NCBI GenBank assembly: GCA_020161135.1
Contig: JAIUOB010000002.1
Location: 186,001-250,000, forward strand
Direction: 5' to 3'
Source: Gemmatimonadota bacterium
GTDB taxonomy: Bacteria; Gemmatimonadota; Gemmatimonadetes; Gemmatimonadales; Gemmatimonadaceae
DNA length: 64,000 nucleotides
Both the position numbers and the translations under genes were made by a program. Shown piece by piece: positions 25,442 to 36,551 of the stretch. A model generated the notes under the pieces. That model saw only the letters and a program-made list of their open reading frames with translations. It had not been told where the DNA came from and did not search any database. The stretch's first letter is position 1. The number at the start of each line of letters is the position of its first letter.

Positions 25442-26611
25442 GTGACGCCGCCTCCGACTGCCGCGCTTCGGCGCGCCGCCCACTTCGCGATCCCCGTCCT
25501 GCTGCTGGGGTTCGCTGCCTGCCGTTCCCCGATCGCGAAGGCGACCGCCCCGGACGCCATCGGCGTCGGCGCCATCCCCACCGCGCCTGGCTACACCAGC
25601 ATCGTCGAAGGGATGACCCTCGCGCTCGAGCGACTGCGTGAGGAGGGGGGGCCGTCACTGCGCCTCCGCACCCCCGCCGCCACGGCCGGCAGCAGCACCG
25701 CCAGCGCCGTGCAGATCGCCATGCAGCTCCGCGACGACCCGTCGGTGCTCGCCGTCGTCGGGCACCCCGAAAGCGGCAACACCCTCGAAGCCGTCCCGGT
25801 CTACGCCGACGCCGAGCACGACGGCGCGAGCGGAGTGCCGGTCATCTCGCCGACCGCGACCTCGCCGCGTCTCACCGGCATCAGCCCCTGGTTCTTCCGC
25901 GTCGCCCCCAGCGATGCCGACGCCGCGCGCATCACCGCCGACTGGGTGCGCGACTCGCTGCACGCGGTCCGCGCCGCCATCGTCTACCGCAACGACTCCT
26001 ACGGCCGCGACTGGGCCGAGACCTTCGCCCGCACCTTCGCCAGCGGCGCTGGCGCGGCCGGCACGATCATCGCGCGCGAGCCATACCTCACCGGGGTCGT
26101 GGAGTGGGACGCCTACGCCGCGCTCCTCGCCCGCCTGCGTCCCGATGTCGTGCTCTTCCCCGGCGACGCGGACGACGCCATCGCGCTCCTCTCCGCGCTG
26201 CGTGAGCTGCAGGTGCGCCTGCCCTTCATCGGCGGCGATGGCACCGAGGGAATGCAGCGGGATCCGGTCGCGGCCGGCGCGCACTACGTCACCTTCTTCG
26301 ATGCGGCGCGCGCCACGGGCGCCGAGGCCGAGCGCTTCATCGCGCGCTACCGCGCCCGCTACAAGCACGACCCGGACTACTTCGCCGCGCAGGCCTACGA
26401 CGCCGCGCTCGTCATCGGGCGCACCGTCGCGCGTGGCGCGCGCACCCGCGCTGCCCTGCGCCGCGCGCTCGAGGACGTCGGCACCGCGACCCCCGCCGTG
26501 GACGGCGTGGGTGGACCGATCGCCTTCGCCAGCACGCACGATGTGCGGGGCCGCGGCGTCGTCGTCACCCGCATCGCCGAGCCCACACCGGCGGCACGGG
26601 GTCCGCGGTGA
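25442..26611 (+). CDS. Periplasmic-binding lipoprotein, Leu/Ile/Val-binding (type I) family
   Basis: About 389 residues. Signal peptide with lipobox GFAAC. The fold is a type I periplasmic binding protein: [44 protein letters not shown] (ligand-binding loop), [51 protein letters not shown] and [16 protein letters not shown] all match branched-chain amino-acid/amide binding proteins. No permease or ATPase gene is nearby. Instead the stop overlaps the ATG of a chemoreceptor by one base (TGATG). Start GTG 25442 is chosen; a TTG at 25436 is also in frame. It probably delivers ligand information to the chemoreceptor (inference) rather than import. Confidence 0.85.
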   Translation: MTPPPTAALRRAAHFAIPVLLLGFAACRSPIAKATAPDAIGVGAIPTAPGYTSIVEGMTLALERLREEGGPSLRLRTPAATAGSSTASAVQIAMQLRDDPSVLAVVGHPESGNTLEAVPVYADAEHDGASGVPVISPTATSPRLTGISPWFFRVAPSDADAARITADWVRDSLHAVRAAIVYRNDSYGRDWAETFARTFASGAGAAGTIIAREPYLTGVVEWDAYAALLARLRPDVVLFPGDADDAIALLSALRELQVRLPFIGGDGTEGMQRDPVAAGAHYVTFFDAARATGAEAERFIARYRARYKHDPDYFAAQAYDAALVIGRTVARGARTRAALRRALEDVGTATPAVDGVGGPIAFASTHDVRGRGVVVTRIAEPTPAARGPR

Positions 26612-28332
26612 TGCCGCGCCTCTTCGCCTCGCGCCTCGACACGATCCGCGCGCGCCTCGCGGCGGGCTTCGGTACGTCCATCTCGCTCCTGCTCCTCGCC
26701 GGCCTGCTGGGCTGGTACGCGCTCTCGCGCAGCAACCGCGAGACCGACGCCACGGTCGACGCGCTGGCCGCCCGCAGCGAGTTCCTGGAGCGCACCACCA
26801 CCACGGTGCTGCGCGAGCTCGTCGCCGGCCTGCGTGCCCTCTCGACGCGCGACGCGAGCGACCTCGCGCAATACGAAGGACTGGTGGCCGAGGCCGAGAC
26901 GCTCCGCAGTGCGGCACTCGGGCGCCGCGACCTGAGCCGTGAGGAGCGCCGGCGTCTCGAAGCCGTCGGACGCCTGCAGGCGACCCTCGAGGTGCGCATC
27001 GCAGTCACGCGCGCCTGGCAGGGCGCAGGGCGCGAAGCCGAGGCGCAGCGGGTGCTCGCCACCACCACGCGCGACATGCAGCTCGTCGACATCGAACTGC
27101 GCGCGCTGCGTCGCGAGGCCCGCGAGCAGGCCACCAGCTCCATGGAACGCATGCGCGACGGGCTGCGCAACATCGAAGCGCTCTTCGCCCTCGTGGTCGC
27201 GGCAGCGTTTGGGGTGGCCGCGTTCTTCGGTCTCTCCACCGCACGCGCCGTCACGCGCCCGCTCGCGCGCCTGCGCGAGGGCATGCTCGCCATTGGTGCC
27301 GGTGACCTGCGTGATCCCGAGACACCGCTCGACACCACGGGCATCGCCCGCGAGTTCGCCGACCTCATCGGCGCCATGGACGACGCGCGCCGCCGCCTGC
27401 GTGCGCTGCTCGCCAACGTGCAGGCCGAGACGGACCAGGTCACGCTCGCGTCCGGCGAGCTGCACGCCTCGGCCCTCTCCGCCGCCGCGAGCACGCAGCA
27501 CGTGACGCAAGCGGTCATGGACATCTCGCACGGCGCCGCCGTGCAGCTCTCCGCACTGCACCGGGCCGGCGACACCGTGAGTGCGCTCGCCGAAGCCGGC
27601 GCCACCATCGGTGACGCCGCCGACGAAACCGACCGCGTGGGCCGCGAGATCCGCGCCACCACCAACCACGCCCGCGATCAGGTGCAGGTGGCCGTGGACA
27701 CGCTGCTGGGTGCGCGCGAAGCCGCCACGCATACGCGGCAGGAGATGACCGCCCTGCGCGATGCCACGTCGGTCATCGACGACTTCGTGAACGTGATCTC
27801 CGAGATCGCGACGCAGACCAACCTGCTCGCGCTCAACGCCGCCATCGAGGCCGCGCGCGCCGGGCAGGCCGGCCGCGGCTTCGCGGTGGTTGCGCAGGAA
27901 GTGCGCACCCTGGCCGAGCAGAGCGCGCATGCCGCGCACGAAGTCACCGAGAACGTGAAGAAGCTGCGGCTTCGCCTCACCAGCGCCTCGGGCGCCGTCG
28001 ACGCAGGCGCGGGCCGCCTGCGCGATGTCGAAGCGGTGGCCGCCGGTGTCGGCGCCGCGCTCGCACGCATCGAGCACGCCGTCACGCAGGTCGAGGGCGC
28101 CACGGCCCGCGTGAGCGGTGCCGTCGAGACCAACCGGCAGTCACTTGCGCAGGTGCAGAAGTCGCTGGGCGCCGCGCGCGACACGGCCGAAGGACACGCC
28201 GCCGCCGCCGAACAGGTGGCCGCCAGCACCGAGCAGACGTCGGCCTCGGCGCAGGAGGTCAGCGCAACCGCCGAGCTGCTCCAGACGGCGAGTCGGCGGG
28301 TGCACGCGCTGATTGGAGAATTCCGCGTTTGA
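26611..28332 (+). CDS. Methyl-accepting chemotaxis protein
   Basis: 573 residues. TM1 about 20-38, a periplasmic four-helix-bundle sensor of about 150 residues (40-189), TM2 about 190-209, HAMP linker ([18 protein letters not shown]), then a long cytoplasmic coiled coil. The highly conserved hairpin tip lies about 395-430 ([20 protein letters not shown] and [16 protein letters not shown]), which contacts CheA/CheW. No CheR-binding pentapeptide at the C-terminus (ends LIGEFRV). Translational coupling to the binding-protein lipoprotein gene suggests they work as a pair. No cheA/W/Y genes in the window, so it must use an array encoded elsewhere. Followed by the long inverted repeat at 28341-28491. 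Confidence 0.93.
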   Translation: MPRLFASRLDTIRARLAAGFGTSISLLLLAGLLGWYALSRSNRETDATVDALAARSEFLERTTTTVLRELVAGLRALSTRDASDLAQYEGLVAEAETLRSAALGRRDLSREERRRLEAVGRLQATLEVRIAVTRAWQGAGREAEAQRVLATTTRDMQLVDIELRALRREAREQATSSMERMRDGLRNIEALFALVVAAAFGVAAFFGLSTARAVTRPLARLREGMLAIGAGDLRDPETPLDTTGIAREFADLIGAMDDARRRLRALLANVQAETDQVTLASGELHASALSAAASTQHVTQAVMDISHGAAVQLSALHRAGDTVSALAEAGATIGDAADETDRVGREIRATTNHARDQVQVAVDTLLGAREAATHTRQEMTALRDATSVIDDFVNVISEIATQTNLLALNAAIEAARAGQAGRGFAVVAQEVRTLAEQSAHAAHEVTENVKKLRLRLTSASGAVDAGAGRLRDVEAVAAGVGAALARIEHAVTQVEGATARVSGAVETNRQSLAQVQKSLGAARDTAEGHAAAAEQVAASTEQTSASAQEVSATAELLQTASRRVHALIGEFRV

Positions 28333-28340
28333 AGCGTACG

Positions 28341-28491
28341 ACGGGAGCGAAACTACGGGAGTTGAACGACGGGAGCGCGACAGCGGCGCTACGGGTGATG
28401 CGGCAACAACGGGATGCCATCGTCTCCGTCGTCTCCGTTGTCACCGTAGCGCCTCGCTCCCGTTGTTCCACTCCCGTGGTTTCGCTCCCGT
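28341..28491. repeat. Long imperfect inverted repeat between converging genes
   Basis: Two 37-base arms, 28341-28377 and 28455-28491, are inverted copies with three mismatches. Each arm is itself built from acgggagcg and acgggag units. Inside, a second inverted pair (ggcgctacgggtga at 28385-28398 and tcaccgtagcgcc at 28441-28453) extends the stem, so the whole 150 bases could fold as one long hairpin. It fills the gap between the chemoreceptor stop and the stop of the dehydrogenase gene. Related units occur at 57190-57270, also in a convergent gap. Confidence 0.85.
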
Positions 28492-28499
28492 AGTACCGT

Positions 28500-29633
28500 C
28501 TAGACCTCTGCCACCACCACCCCTCGGGCGGCCAACATCGCGAAGTATCGCTCCGCCGGTACGCACTCATCCGGCGTGTGCACGCCGGGCGCAATGGCGC
28601 CGCTCGCCTGCAGCAAGCCGGTGATGGCCAGTGTATAGCCGGTGGTGCGCATCATCGCGGTGACGCCGTGCTCGGCGTCGTAGTGGTCCACCACCTCCCA
28701 CGCCCGGGCGCGGCGCACACCGGCCTTGGTGCCGGTCACGACGACGCGCAGCGCGACGACGTCGGGCTTGCCCTTGCGCAGCACGTCACCGGCGACCTTC
28801 ACGAACACGTCGCGTGGCACGACGCTCGTGCCCTTCACCGACACGGCGTCGGTGCCCAGCAACCCCAGGCCGCGAATGGCGGCCATGATGGCGGCATGGC
28901 CCGGGAACCGCAGCGTCTTGTACTCCATGGTCGGGATGCGCCCGGCGTAGCGGTACGCCATCGTCGACAGGCCACCGGCGGTGTGGAACGCCTCGAGCGT
29001 CCCCAGCGCACCGGTGAACGGCACCGCTTCCACTTCGCTCAGCGCGTCGACCGTGGTGATGGCCCCGTCGCGGACCACGAGCGACGGCGTGGTGTAATAG
29101 TCGACCATCCCTTCGATCGAGTACGCGATCTGGTAGCCGAGAGGCGGCTCGGGCACCTGCGGCAACCCGCCGACGAACAGTTGCACCTTCTCGACCGCGT
29201 CGAACTGGTCGATGCCGTGCTGGGCGATGATGTTCACCATGCCCGGGGCGAGCCCCGTGTCGGGCACCAGGCTCACGCCGCGCGCGACAGCCGCGTCGTG
29301 CAGCGTCTTCTGCTCGCGCACGATCTCGGTGTTGCCGCCCAGGTCGGTGAAGTGCACGCCGCACTCCACCGCGAGGCGGGCGAGGGTGCCGTTGAAGTAG
29401 TAGGGAATGGCGCTCAACACCGCATCGCAGCGCGCGAACGCCGCTCGCACGGCGGTCTCGTCGCGCACGTCGAGGGTGAGGGTCGTCAGTCGGTCGCCGG
29501 CGCCGCGCAGGAAGGCGGGCAGCGTGCCGATCGCCTGGTCGGCGAGCAGCACCTGCGTCACGCTATCTTGCCGCAGCAAATCGAACGTGCAGGCGGAGCC
29601 TTGCAGCCCCGCACCGAGCACGAGAAATCGCAT
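28500..29633 (-). CDS. Saccharopine dehydrogenase-like NAD(P) enzyme
   Basis: 377 residues. An N-terminal Rossmann fold with GAGLQGSACTFDLL, followed by LDVRDETAVRAAFARCDAVLSAIPYYFN and VHFTDLGGNTEIVREQ, and the C-terminal domain start VPDTGLAPGMVNIIAQHGID, all match the saccharopine dehydrogenase / lysine 6-dehydrogenase group. The family oxidises or reduces amino-acid-derived imines such as saccharopine or lysine semialdehyde. The substrate is unclear. Start at 29633 (MRFLVLGAGLQGSA) places the Rossmann strand at the very N-terminus, as usual. The gene is divergent from the CoA-binding protein, 31 bases apart, and convergent with the chemoreceptor. Confidence 0.88.
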   Translation of the reverse strand: MRFLVLGAGLQGSACTFDLLRQDSVTQVLLADQAIGTLPAFLRGAGDRLTTLTLDVRDETAVRAAFARCDAVLSAIPYYFNGTLARLAVECGVHFTDLGGNTEIVREQKTLHDAAVARGVSLVPDTGLAPGMVNIIAQHGIDQFDAVEKVQLFVGGLPQVPEPPLGYQIAYSIEGMVDYYTTPSLVVRDGAITTVDALSEVEAVPFTGALGTLEAFHTAGGLSTMAYRYAGRIPTMEYKTLRFPGHAAIMAAIRGLGLLGTDAVSVKGTSVVPRDVFVKVAGDVLRKGKPDVVALRVVVTGTKAGVRRARAWEVVDHYDAEHGVTAMMRTTGYTLAITGLLQASGAIAPGVHTPDECVPAERYFAMLAARGVVVAEV

Positions 29634-29664
29634 CGGATCATCTCCAGTGGTGGGGAGGGAGTCA

Positions 29665-30123
29665 GTGAAGCTAACCACGTCGGACGACGCATGGCGCACC
29701 CTCCTGCTGGAGACGCCCGAGGCCCGCGCGGAGTTGCTGGCCGCCGTGCGTCGCGTGGCCGTCATCGGCATCAAGCCGGCGTCGGCCGGGGGGCCGGCCC
29801 ACGATGTGCCGGCGTACCTGCAGCGCGCGGGCTACGACATCGTCCCGGTGCCGGTGTACTACCCCGACGTCGCCACCATCCTCGACGTGCCGGTGCACCG
29901 GTCGCTCGCCACGATCGATCCGCCCGCCGACCTCGTCATCCTCTTCCGACGTCCGGAGGATGTGCCGAAGCACCTCGACGAGCTCCTCGCCGCCCGGCCG
30001 CGCGCCGTCTGGATGCAGTTGGGCATTCGCCACGACGCGGTGGCCGAGACGCTCGCACGGGCCGGCATCGCCGTGGTGCAGGACCACTGCGCCAAGGTCG
30101 ACCACCGCGCGTTGCGTCACTGA
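29665..30123 (+). CDS. CoA-binding (YccU-type) protein
   Basis: 152 residues starting at GTG 29665, with a GGGGAGGG ribosome site 4 bases upstream. The CoA_binding_2 Rossmann-like fold is clear: VAVIGIKPASAGGPAHDVPAYLQRAGYDIVPVPV, PPADLVILFRRPEDVPKHLDEL, and AVWMQLGIRHDAVAETLARAGIAVVQDHCAKVDH. The WMQLGIR and D-x-C-xK motifs are typical of the YccU family, which binds CoA or related nucleotides and has no settled function. The gene stands alone and converges with the diguanylate cyclase gene, with a hairpin at 30165-30185 between them. Confidence 0.9.
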   Translation: MKLTTSDDAWRTLLLETPEARAELLAAVRRVAVIGIKPASAGGPAHDVPAYLQRAGYDIVPVPVYYPDVATILDVPVHRSLATIDPPADLVILFRRPEDVPKHLDELLAARPRAVWMQLGIRHDAVAETLARAGIAVVQDHCAKVDHRALRH

Positions 30124-30164
30124 GTGACGGAGCGCGCGACGCGCGCGTGATACGCGCGCGGTAC

Positions 30165-30185
30165 GCGTACGCAAACTGCGTACGC
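30165..30185. terminator. Small hairpin between converging genes
   Basis: Perfect 9-base stem gcgtacgca / tgcgtacgc with a 3-base loop. It lies between the CoA-binding protein (stop 30123) and the diguanylate cyclase stop (30185-30187). No T-tract, so only a possible bidirectional terminator. Confidence 0.45.
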
Positions 30186-31660
30186 TACATCCGCACGCGG
30201 TTGCGGCCGTCGGCCTTCGCGCGATAGAGCGCCGCATCGGCGCGCGCGAACAGGTCCTCGACATTCTCGACGCCGGCCGCCGGAAACACCGCCACGCCCA
30301 CGCTCGCGGTGAGCCGCAGCGGCTCGGTCAGGCTGTCGCGTGCGAACGCATGGCCTTCCACCGCGGCGCGGATGCGCTCCGCAAAGGCCTCGGCGCCCTC
30401 GTCGTCGGTCTCGGGGAGCAGGATCAGGAACTCCTCGCCACCGTAGCGCGCCACGATGTCGCTGAGGCGGATGGTCTGCCCGAGCAGTTGCGCGACGTCA
30501 CGCAACACGTCGTCGCCCACCAGGTGCCCCCACGTGTCGTTGATCGCCTTGAAGTGGTCGAGGTCGATCATCAGCAACGCCAGCGTCGAGTCGTAGCGCA
30601 GCGCGCGCTCCATCTCGGCGGTGATGCGCTCCGTGAGGGCGCGGCGGTTGAGCAGTTGCGTGAGCGGGTCGGTCTGCGCGAGCTGCTCGAGCCGCGCGTT
30701 GTCGGCCATCGTGTGCTCGACGAGCTGCGCGCGCTGGATGACCGCCACGGCGGCCGTGATGACCGCCTCGGCGAACTCCAGGTCCTGGGGCCCGAAGCGC
30801 TCCTGCCCGCGCGTGCGTCGCACGAGGAACACGCCGTACTGCTGCCGGTCGATCGAGAACGGCAACGCGATGACCGAGCGGATGGCCACGTCGATGCCCT
30901 CCCGCTCCCACACCGGGCGCACCTCGTCGTACACCGGGTGCGTGTCCACGTCCTCGATGAGGAGCGGCTGCCCCGACTCGAGCGCGAGCCGCAGCTCCGG
31001 ATAGCGCTCGAGGCGCACGGTGAGCTGCTGCAGCGACGGGTCCTCGAACGCCGCCACGACCGTGCCCTGCACATCACCCGGCTGCGCCAGCACCACCGAA
31101 CAGTGTGACACGTTGAGCGCGCGCGCGGCGCGGCGCACGAGGAGGTGCAGCAGTTCGGTGACCGAGAGGTCGCCCGTGACCTCGTGCAGGATGTCCACCA
31201 GCTTGCGCCGGCTGTCGGCGTCCTGCTGCGCCCGTGCGAGCGCCTCCTCGGTGCGCAGCAGGGCGAGCCGCGTGGTGCGCAGCAGCGCGCCCGTGCGCAA
31301 CTGCGCCTGCACGCGTGCGAGCAGCTCCTTGGGGCGATACGGCTTGCGGATGAAGTCGGCCGCGCCGAGTCCCAGGGAGCGCACACTCGCCTCTTCAGGG
31401 GGCTGCGCGGAGAGCATGAGCACCGGCAGGTCGCGCCAGCGCTCCTCGCCCTTGATGCGCTCGAGGATCTGGCACCCGTCGGCGTCGGGCATGAGGATGT
31501 CGAGCAGCAGCAGGTCGGGCGCGCGGCGTTCGAGCTGCTCCAGGCAGGCATGGCCGCCGCGCGCGGGCACGACGTCGTAGCCGTTCTCCTGGAGCAGCCA
31601 GGTCACGGATTCGAGCACCGCCTCGTCATCGTCGGCCACCAGGATGCGCGACGTCGCCAT
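30185..31660 (-). CDS. Response regulator diguanylate cyclase (REC-GAF-GGDEF)
   Basis: 491 residues. Receiver domain 1-120 with acidic pocket DDD (10-12), phospho-acceptor Asp54 (LLLLDILMPD) and Lys106; a short coiled coil (130-155); a GAF domain of about 155-305 (DLSVTELLHLLV ... IALPFSIDRQQYGVFLV); and GGDEF domain about 320-491 with active-site GGEEF at 407-411. The RLSD at 398-401, five residues before GGEEF, is the product-inhibition I-site. It should make cyclic di-GMP under control of a sensor kinase and a small-molecule or redox input to GAF. No partner kinase adjoins. It starts 42 bases after the gyrA stop, same strand. Confidence 0.94.
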   Translation of the reverse strand: MATSRILVADDDEAVLESVTWLLQENGYDVVPARGGHACLEQLERRAPDLLLLDILMPDADGCQILERIKGEERWRDLPVLMLSAQPPEEASVRSLGLGAADFIRKPYRPKELLARVQAQLRTGALLRTTRLALLRTEEALARAQQDADSRRKLVDILHEVTGDLSVTELLHLLVRRAARALNVSHCSVVLAQPGDVQGTVVAAFEDPSLQQLTVRLERYPELRLALESGQPLLIEDVDTHPVYDEVRPVWEREGIDVAIRSVIALPFSIDRQQYGVFLVRRTRGQERFGPQDLEFAEAVITAAVAVIQRAQLVEHTMADNARLEQLAQTDPLTQLLNRRALTERITAEMERALRYDSTLALLMIDLDHFKAINDTWGHLVGDDVLRDVAQLLGQTIRLSDIVARYGGEEFLILLPETDDEGAEAFAERIRAAVEGHAFARDSLTEPLRLTASVGVAVFPAAGVENVEDLFARADAALYRAKADGRNRVRM

Positions 31661-31702
31661 GCTCAGCTCAGTGGGGGAATGCCTGTCGCCGCCGGCGCGC
31701 GC

Positions 31703-34240
<2,538 letters not shown>

Positions 34241-34428
34241 GATGCGACTGGCAGGAGGTGCAGCAGGAGTTGCGGCCGGAGGGACTCACGGCCGGAGTCC
34301 TTCACGGAGGACGACAGCCGAGGAAAGTTAACGGGAGCCTTGCCCCGATTCACATGGGCAGGCCCCCGTGGTTTGCCGCTTGACGGACAGTGTCCGACCC
34401 GCCCCGACCCGCACGATTTCCGGGCCGG

Positions 34429-35343
34429 TCAGCCCCAGCTGCGCACGATGACGAGGAGCCGCCAGCCGGTCCCGACCCGGCGGAACAGGTAGACCGCGCC
34501 ACCCTGGCCGTCCCCCTCCTGCACCGCCCCCGCCACTTCCGCACGGCGACGCACCGCCACCAGGGCGTAGTCGCGCCAGGTCACGATGGGCGCCACCAGC
34601 ACGTAGCGCAGGATGGCCGTCGGGTCCTGCCGCGCCACGCTCGTGAAGAAGTCGCTGCGGGCCTGCGCCTGCGCCTCCGGGCCGAAGTACCCCTTCACCC
34701 GCGGCCGTGGCGCCCGGGGAAAGAGCATGTCCTTCACCCCGGGAATCACGAACGTCACCGTGTCGAAGGGCACTGCCGGCGGCAGGCAACCCGGGCCATT
34801 GGGGTCGGGCACGTCGCCGGTGAGCCCCGTCGCGATGGCCTCACGCGGTGCCGCACGCCCATCGGCGTCCCAGACCGGTCGGTCGATACCGGCCTCCCAC
34901 CCCACCACCGTGCGCACCAGCGCCCGCACCTCCGGCGTGTCCAGCCGGCTGGGCGCCCCGCGGCGCACGATGATGCGCTCCATGGTCTCGATGCGCGCCT
35001 GCAGCGAATCACGGGCCCCCGGCGACTCGTCGCGCGGAAAGACCCGCAGCGACCCGGGATTGCAGCGGTCACCCAGGTCGGCCCAATCGGCGCGCGACAG
35101 CAGATACCGCCGCTCGGTGGCCAGCCGCGCGATATCGGCGCGCTCTTCAGCCGCCAGGAAGGCGCGGGCCACCGCGTCGCTGTCAGGCTTGGCAGCCGAC
35201 GGCTTCGCCCCAGCGGGTTTGACCGCAGCGGGTTTGGCCACAGCGGGCTTGGCCGGCGGCTTGGTCGCGCCCTGCGCGTATCCCATGCTCGACAGACCCA
35301 GCGCCGCGGCGAGACTGAGCAGCGCCCACACACCACGCCCCAT
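34429..35343 (-). CDS. Exported protein of unknown function with Ala-Lys-Pro linker
   Basis: 304 residues. Signal peptide to about residue 24 (ending GYAQ), then a low-complexity Ala/Lys/Pro linker (25-52: KPPAKPAVAKPAAVKPAGAK). The rest (about 55-304) has mixed helices and strands; DTVTFVIPGVKDMLFP and GGAVYLFRRVGTGWRLLVIV are the clearest strands. I do not recognise the family. Its ATG is one base after the stop of the membrane-channel gene, so it is translated with it and probably acts in the same envelope process. It sits between that gene and gyrA. Confidence 0.75.
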   Translation of the reverse strand: MGRGVWALLSLAAALGLSSMGYAQGATKPPAKPAVAKPAAVKPAGAKPSAAKPDSDAVARAFLAAEERADIARLATERRYLLSRADWADLGDRCNPGSLRVFPRDESPGARDSLQARIETMERIIVRRGAPSRLDTPEVRALVRTVVGWEAGIDRPVWDADGRAAPREAIATGLTGDVPDPNGPGCLPPAVPFDTVTFVIPGVKDMLFPRAPRPRVKGYFGPEAQAQARSDFFTSVARQDPTAILRYVLVAPIVTWRDYALVAVRRRAEVAGAVQEGDGQGGAVYLFRRVGTGWRLLVIVRSWG

Positions 35344-35344
35344 A

Positions 35345-36226
35345 TCAGGACGCGCCGAGTGGGGCGCCGGGCGCCGGGACCGGCGCCGACTCCTCGTCCT
35401 GCCGCTCCTCCTCCGAGCGCTCCTCGGCCAGCTCTTCGGCTTCCTCGGCCGCCGCTTCCGCATCGATGGCGCGACGCTCGGCCCGGTACCGCTCGTACCA
35501 CTCGCGCGTGATCTCGGCCGCGAGATCGCGGTTGCCCAGCCCGAACGACAGCGCGAGCGCGAGCGCCACCGCGCCAAAGAGGATCGCGAAGGCCGTGGTG
35601 ACGATGTCGGTGGCGATGCCCAGCTCCTGCAGCGCCATGAACACCGCCAGCACGATCACGCCGCCACGCCCCGTGCGCGCGAGCCACGGCCCGCCGTGCA
35701 GGCCGCCGGCCGACGCCATGATGAGCCCACCCACGAAGCCGCCCAGCACGATGCCGAGGATGATGATCACGATCGCCGCGATCACGCTCGGGATGTAGCT
35801 CATGAGCTCCGTGAAGACATTCGCCAGCGAATCGAGCCCGATGGCGCTCGCGGCCACCAGCAGCACCGCGAACATCACCACCCAGAACAGCAGGTTCGCG
35901 AGGACCTTCGCGGGATTGAGATGCGAGCCGCTGCGCTCGACGGCCTGCAGCACGCCGCCGCGCTCGAGGAGCTGGTTGAAACGCAGGCGACGCAGCAGGC
36001 GCGTCGTCCCCTTCTCCACGACCTTGGCCACGAGGTAGCCGGCGAAGAGAATGACGAGCGCACCGAACAGCGCCGGCACGAATTCGCCGAGCAGGGCAAA
36101 GCTCTGCTCGAGGCGTTCGGAGAACGTGCTGGCGGGGCCGCCCGGCTGAACACCGGTCGCACCCTGCATCGTGGCCATCGCCACCTGCACCGAGTCACCG
36201 GCTGCGGAAAGATCTTGCTGAAACAC
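35345..36226 (-). CDS. Mechanosensitive-channel-like membrane protein (conserved TM-helix repeat type)
   Basis: 293 residues from GTG 36226. Several hydrophobic helices: FALLGEFVPALFGALVILF, VLANLLFWVVMFAVLLVAAS, IPSVIAAIVIIILGIVLGG, VIVLAVFMALQELG, TTAFAILFGAVALALALSFG. The sequence GNRDLAAEITREWYERYR and the helix pair with G-rich spacing resemble the TM_helix family allied to small-conductance mechanosensitive channels, but there is no full MscS beta domain. The C-terminal 40 residues are a charged Glu/Ala coiled tail. Start is uncertain: ATG 36178 and an upstream TTG are in frame; a hairpin (36275-36296) in front of the upstream start makes the GTG more likely. Coupled to the 304-aa exported protein gene. 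Confidence 0.75.
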   Translation of the reverse strand: MFQQDLSAAGDSVQVAMATMQGATGVQPGGPASTFSERLEQSFALLGEFVPALFGALVILFAGYLVAKVVEKGTTRLLRRLRFNQLLERGGVLQAVERSGSHLNPAKVLANLLFWVVMFAVLLVAASAIGLDSLANVFTELMSYIPSVIAAIVIIILGIVLGGFVGGLIMASAGGLHGGPWLARTGRGGVIVLAVFMALQELGIATDIVTTAFAILFGAVALALALSFGLGNRDLAAEITREWYERYRAERRAIDAEAAAEEAEELAEERSEEERQDEESAPVPAPGAPLGAS

Positions 36227-36274
36227 GAGAGTGAAGTTGGGGCGCGGTCGGTCGCGCCGCCTCAAACCTAGTGC

Positions 36275-36296
36275 CCCTCCGCCGCGCGACGGAGGG
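36275..36296. terminator. Short hairpin upstream of the channel-like gene
   Basis: ccctccg (36275-36281) pairs with cggaggg (36290-36296), 8-base loop. It lies between the zinc ribbon gene stop and the likely GTG start at 36226. No T-tract, so weak support as a terminator. Confidence 0.4.
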
Positions 36297-36316
36297 ACCT
36301 CCGGGGGCAACCCCGA

Positions 36317-36541
36317 TCAGAGGCGCGTGCCTCTCCGTACGTCGAACAGGGCACTTCGGCGACAACCGGGGCAGAGCAACCAATCCCGCTGGCGATGATA
36401 GCCCAGCCCGAACGAGCCGCCCCCCAGCGCGCGCTGCGTCATGGGCACCGCGCAGCGCGGGCACATGGGCACCTCGCCACGCTGCACGGCCTCGCGCAGC
36501 GCCCGTTCCTCGTCGGCCGTGTAGCGCGCCGATTCGCTCAC
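36317..36541 (-). CDS. Small zinc-ribbon-like protein
   Basis: 74 residues from GTG 36541. Two Cys pairs, CPRC (about 27-30) and CPGC (about 58-61), space a zinc ribbon of rubredoxin-like type; the stretch between has ALGGGSFGLGYHRQRDWLLCPGCRR. A helical N-terminal stretch (YTADEERALREAVQRGEV) precedes it. Begins 10 bases after the stop of the alcohol dehydrogenase gene, so the two are likely co-transcribed. It may bind nucleic acid or assist a partner; function is unknown. It is too short to classify further. Confidence 0.65.
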   Translation of the reverse strand: MSESARYTADEERALREAVQRGEVPMCPRCAVPMTQRALGGGSFGLGYHRQRDWLLCPGCRRSALFDVRRGTRL

Positions 36542-36551
36542 CGTCGCGCGC

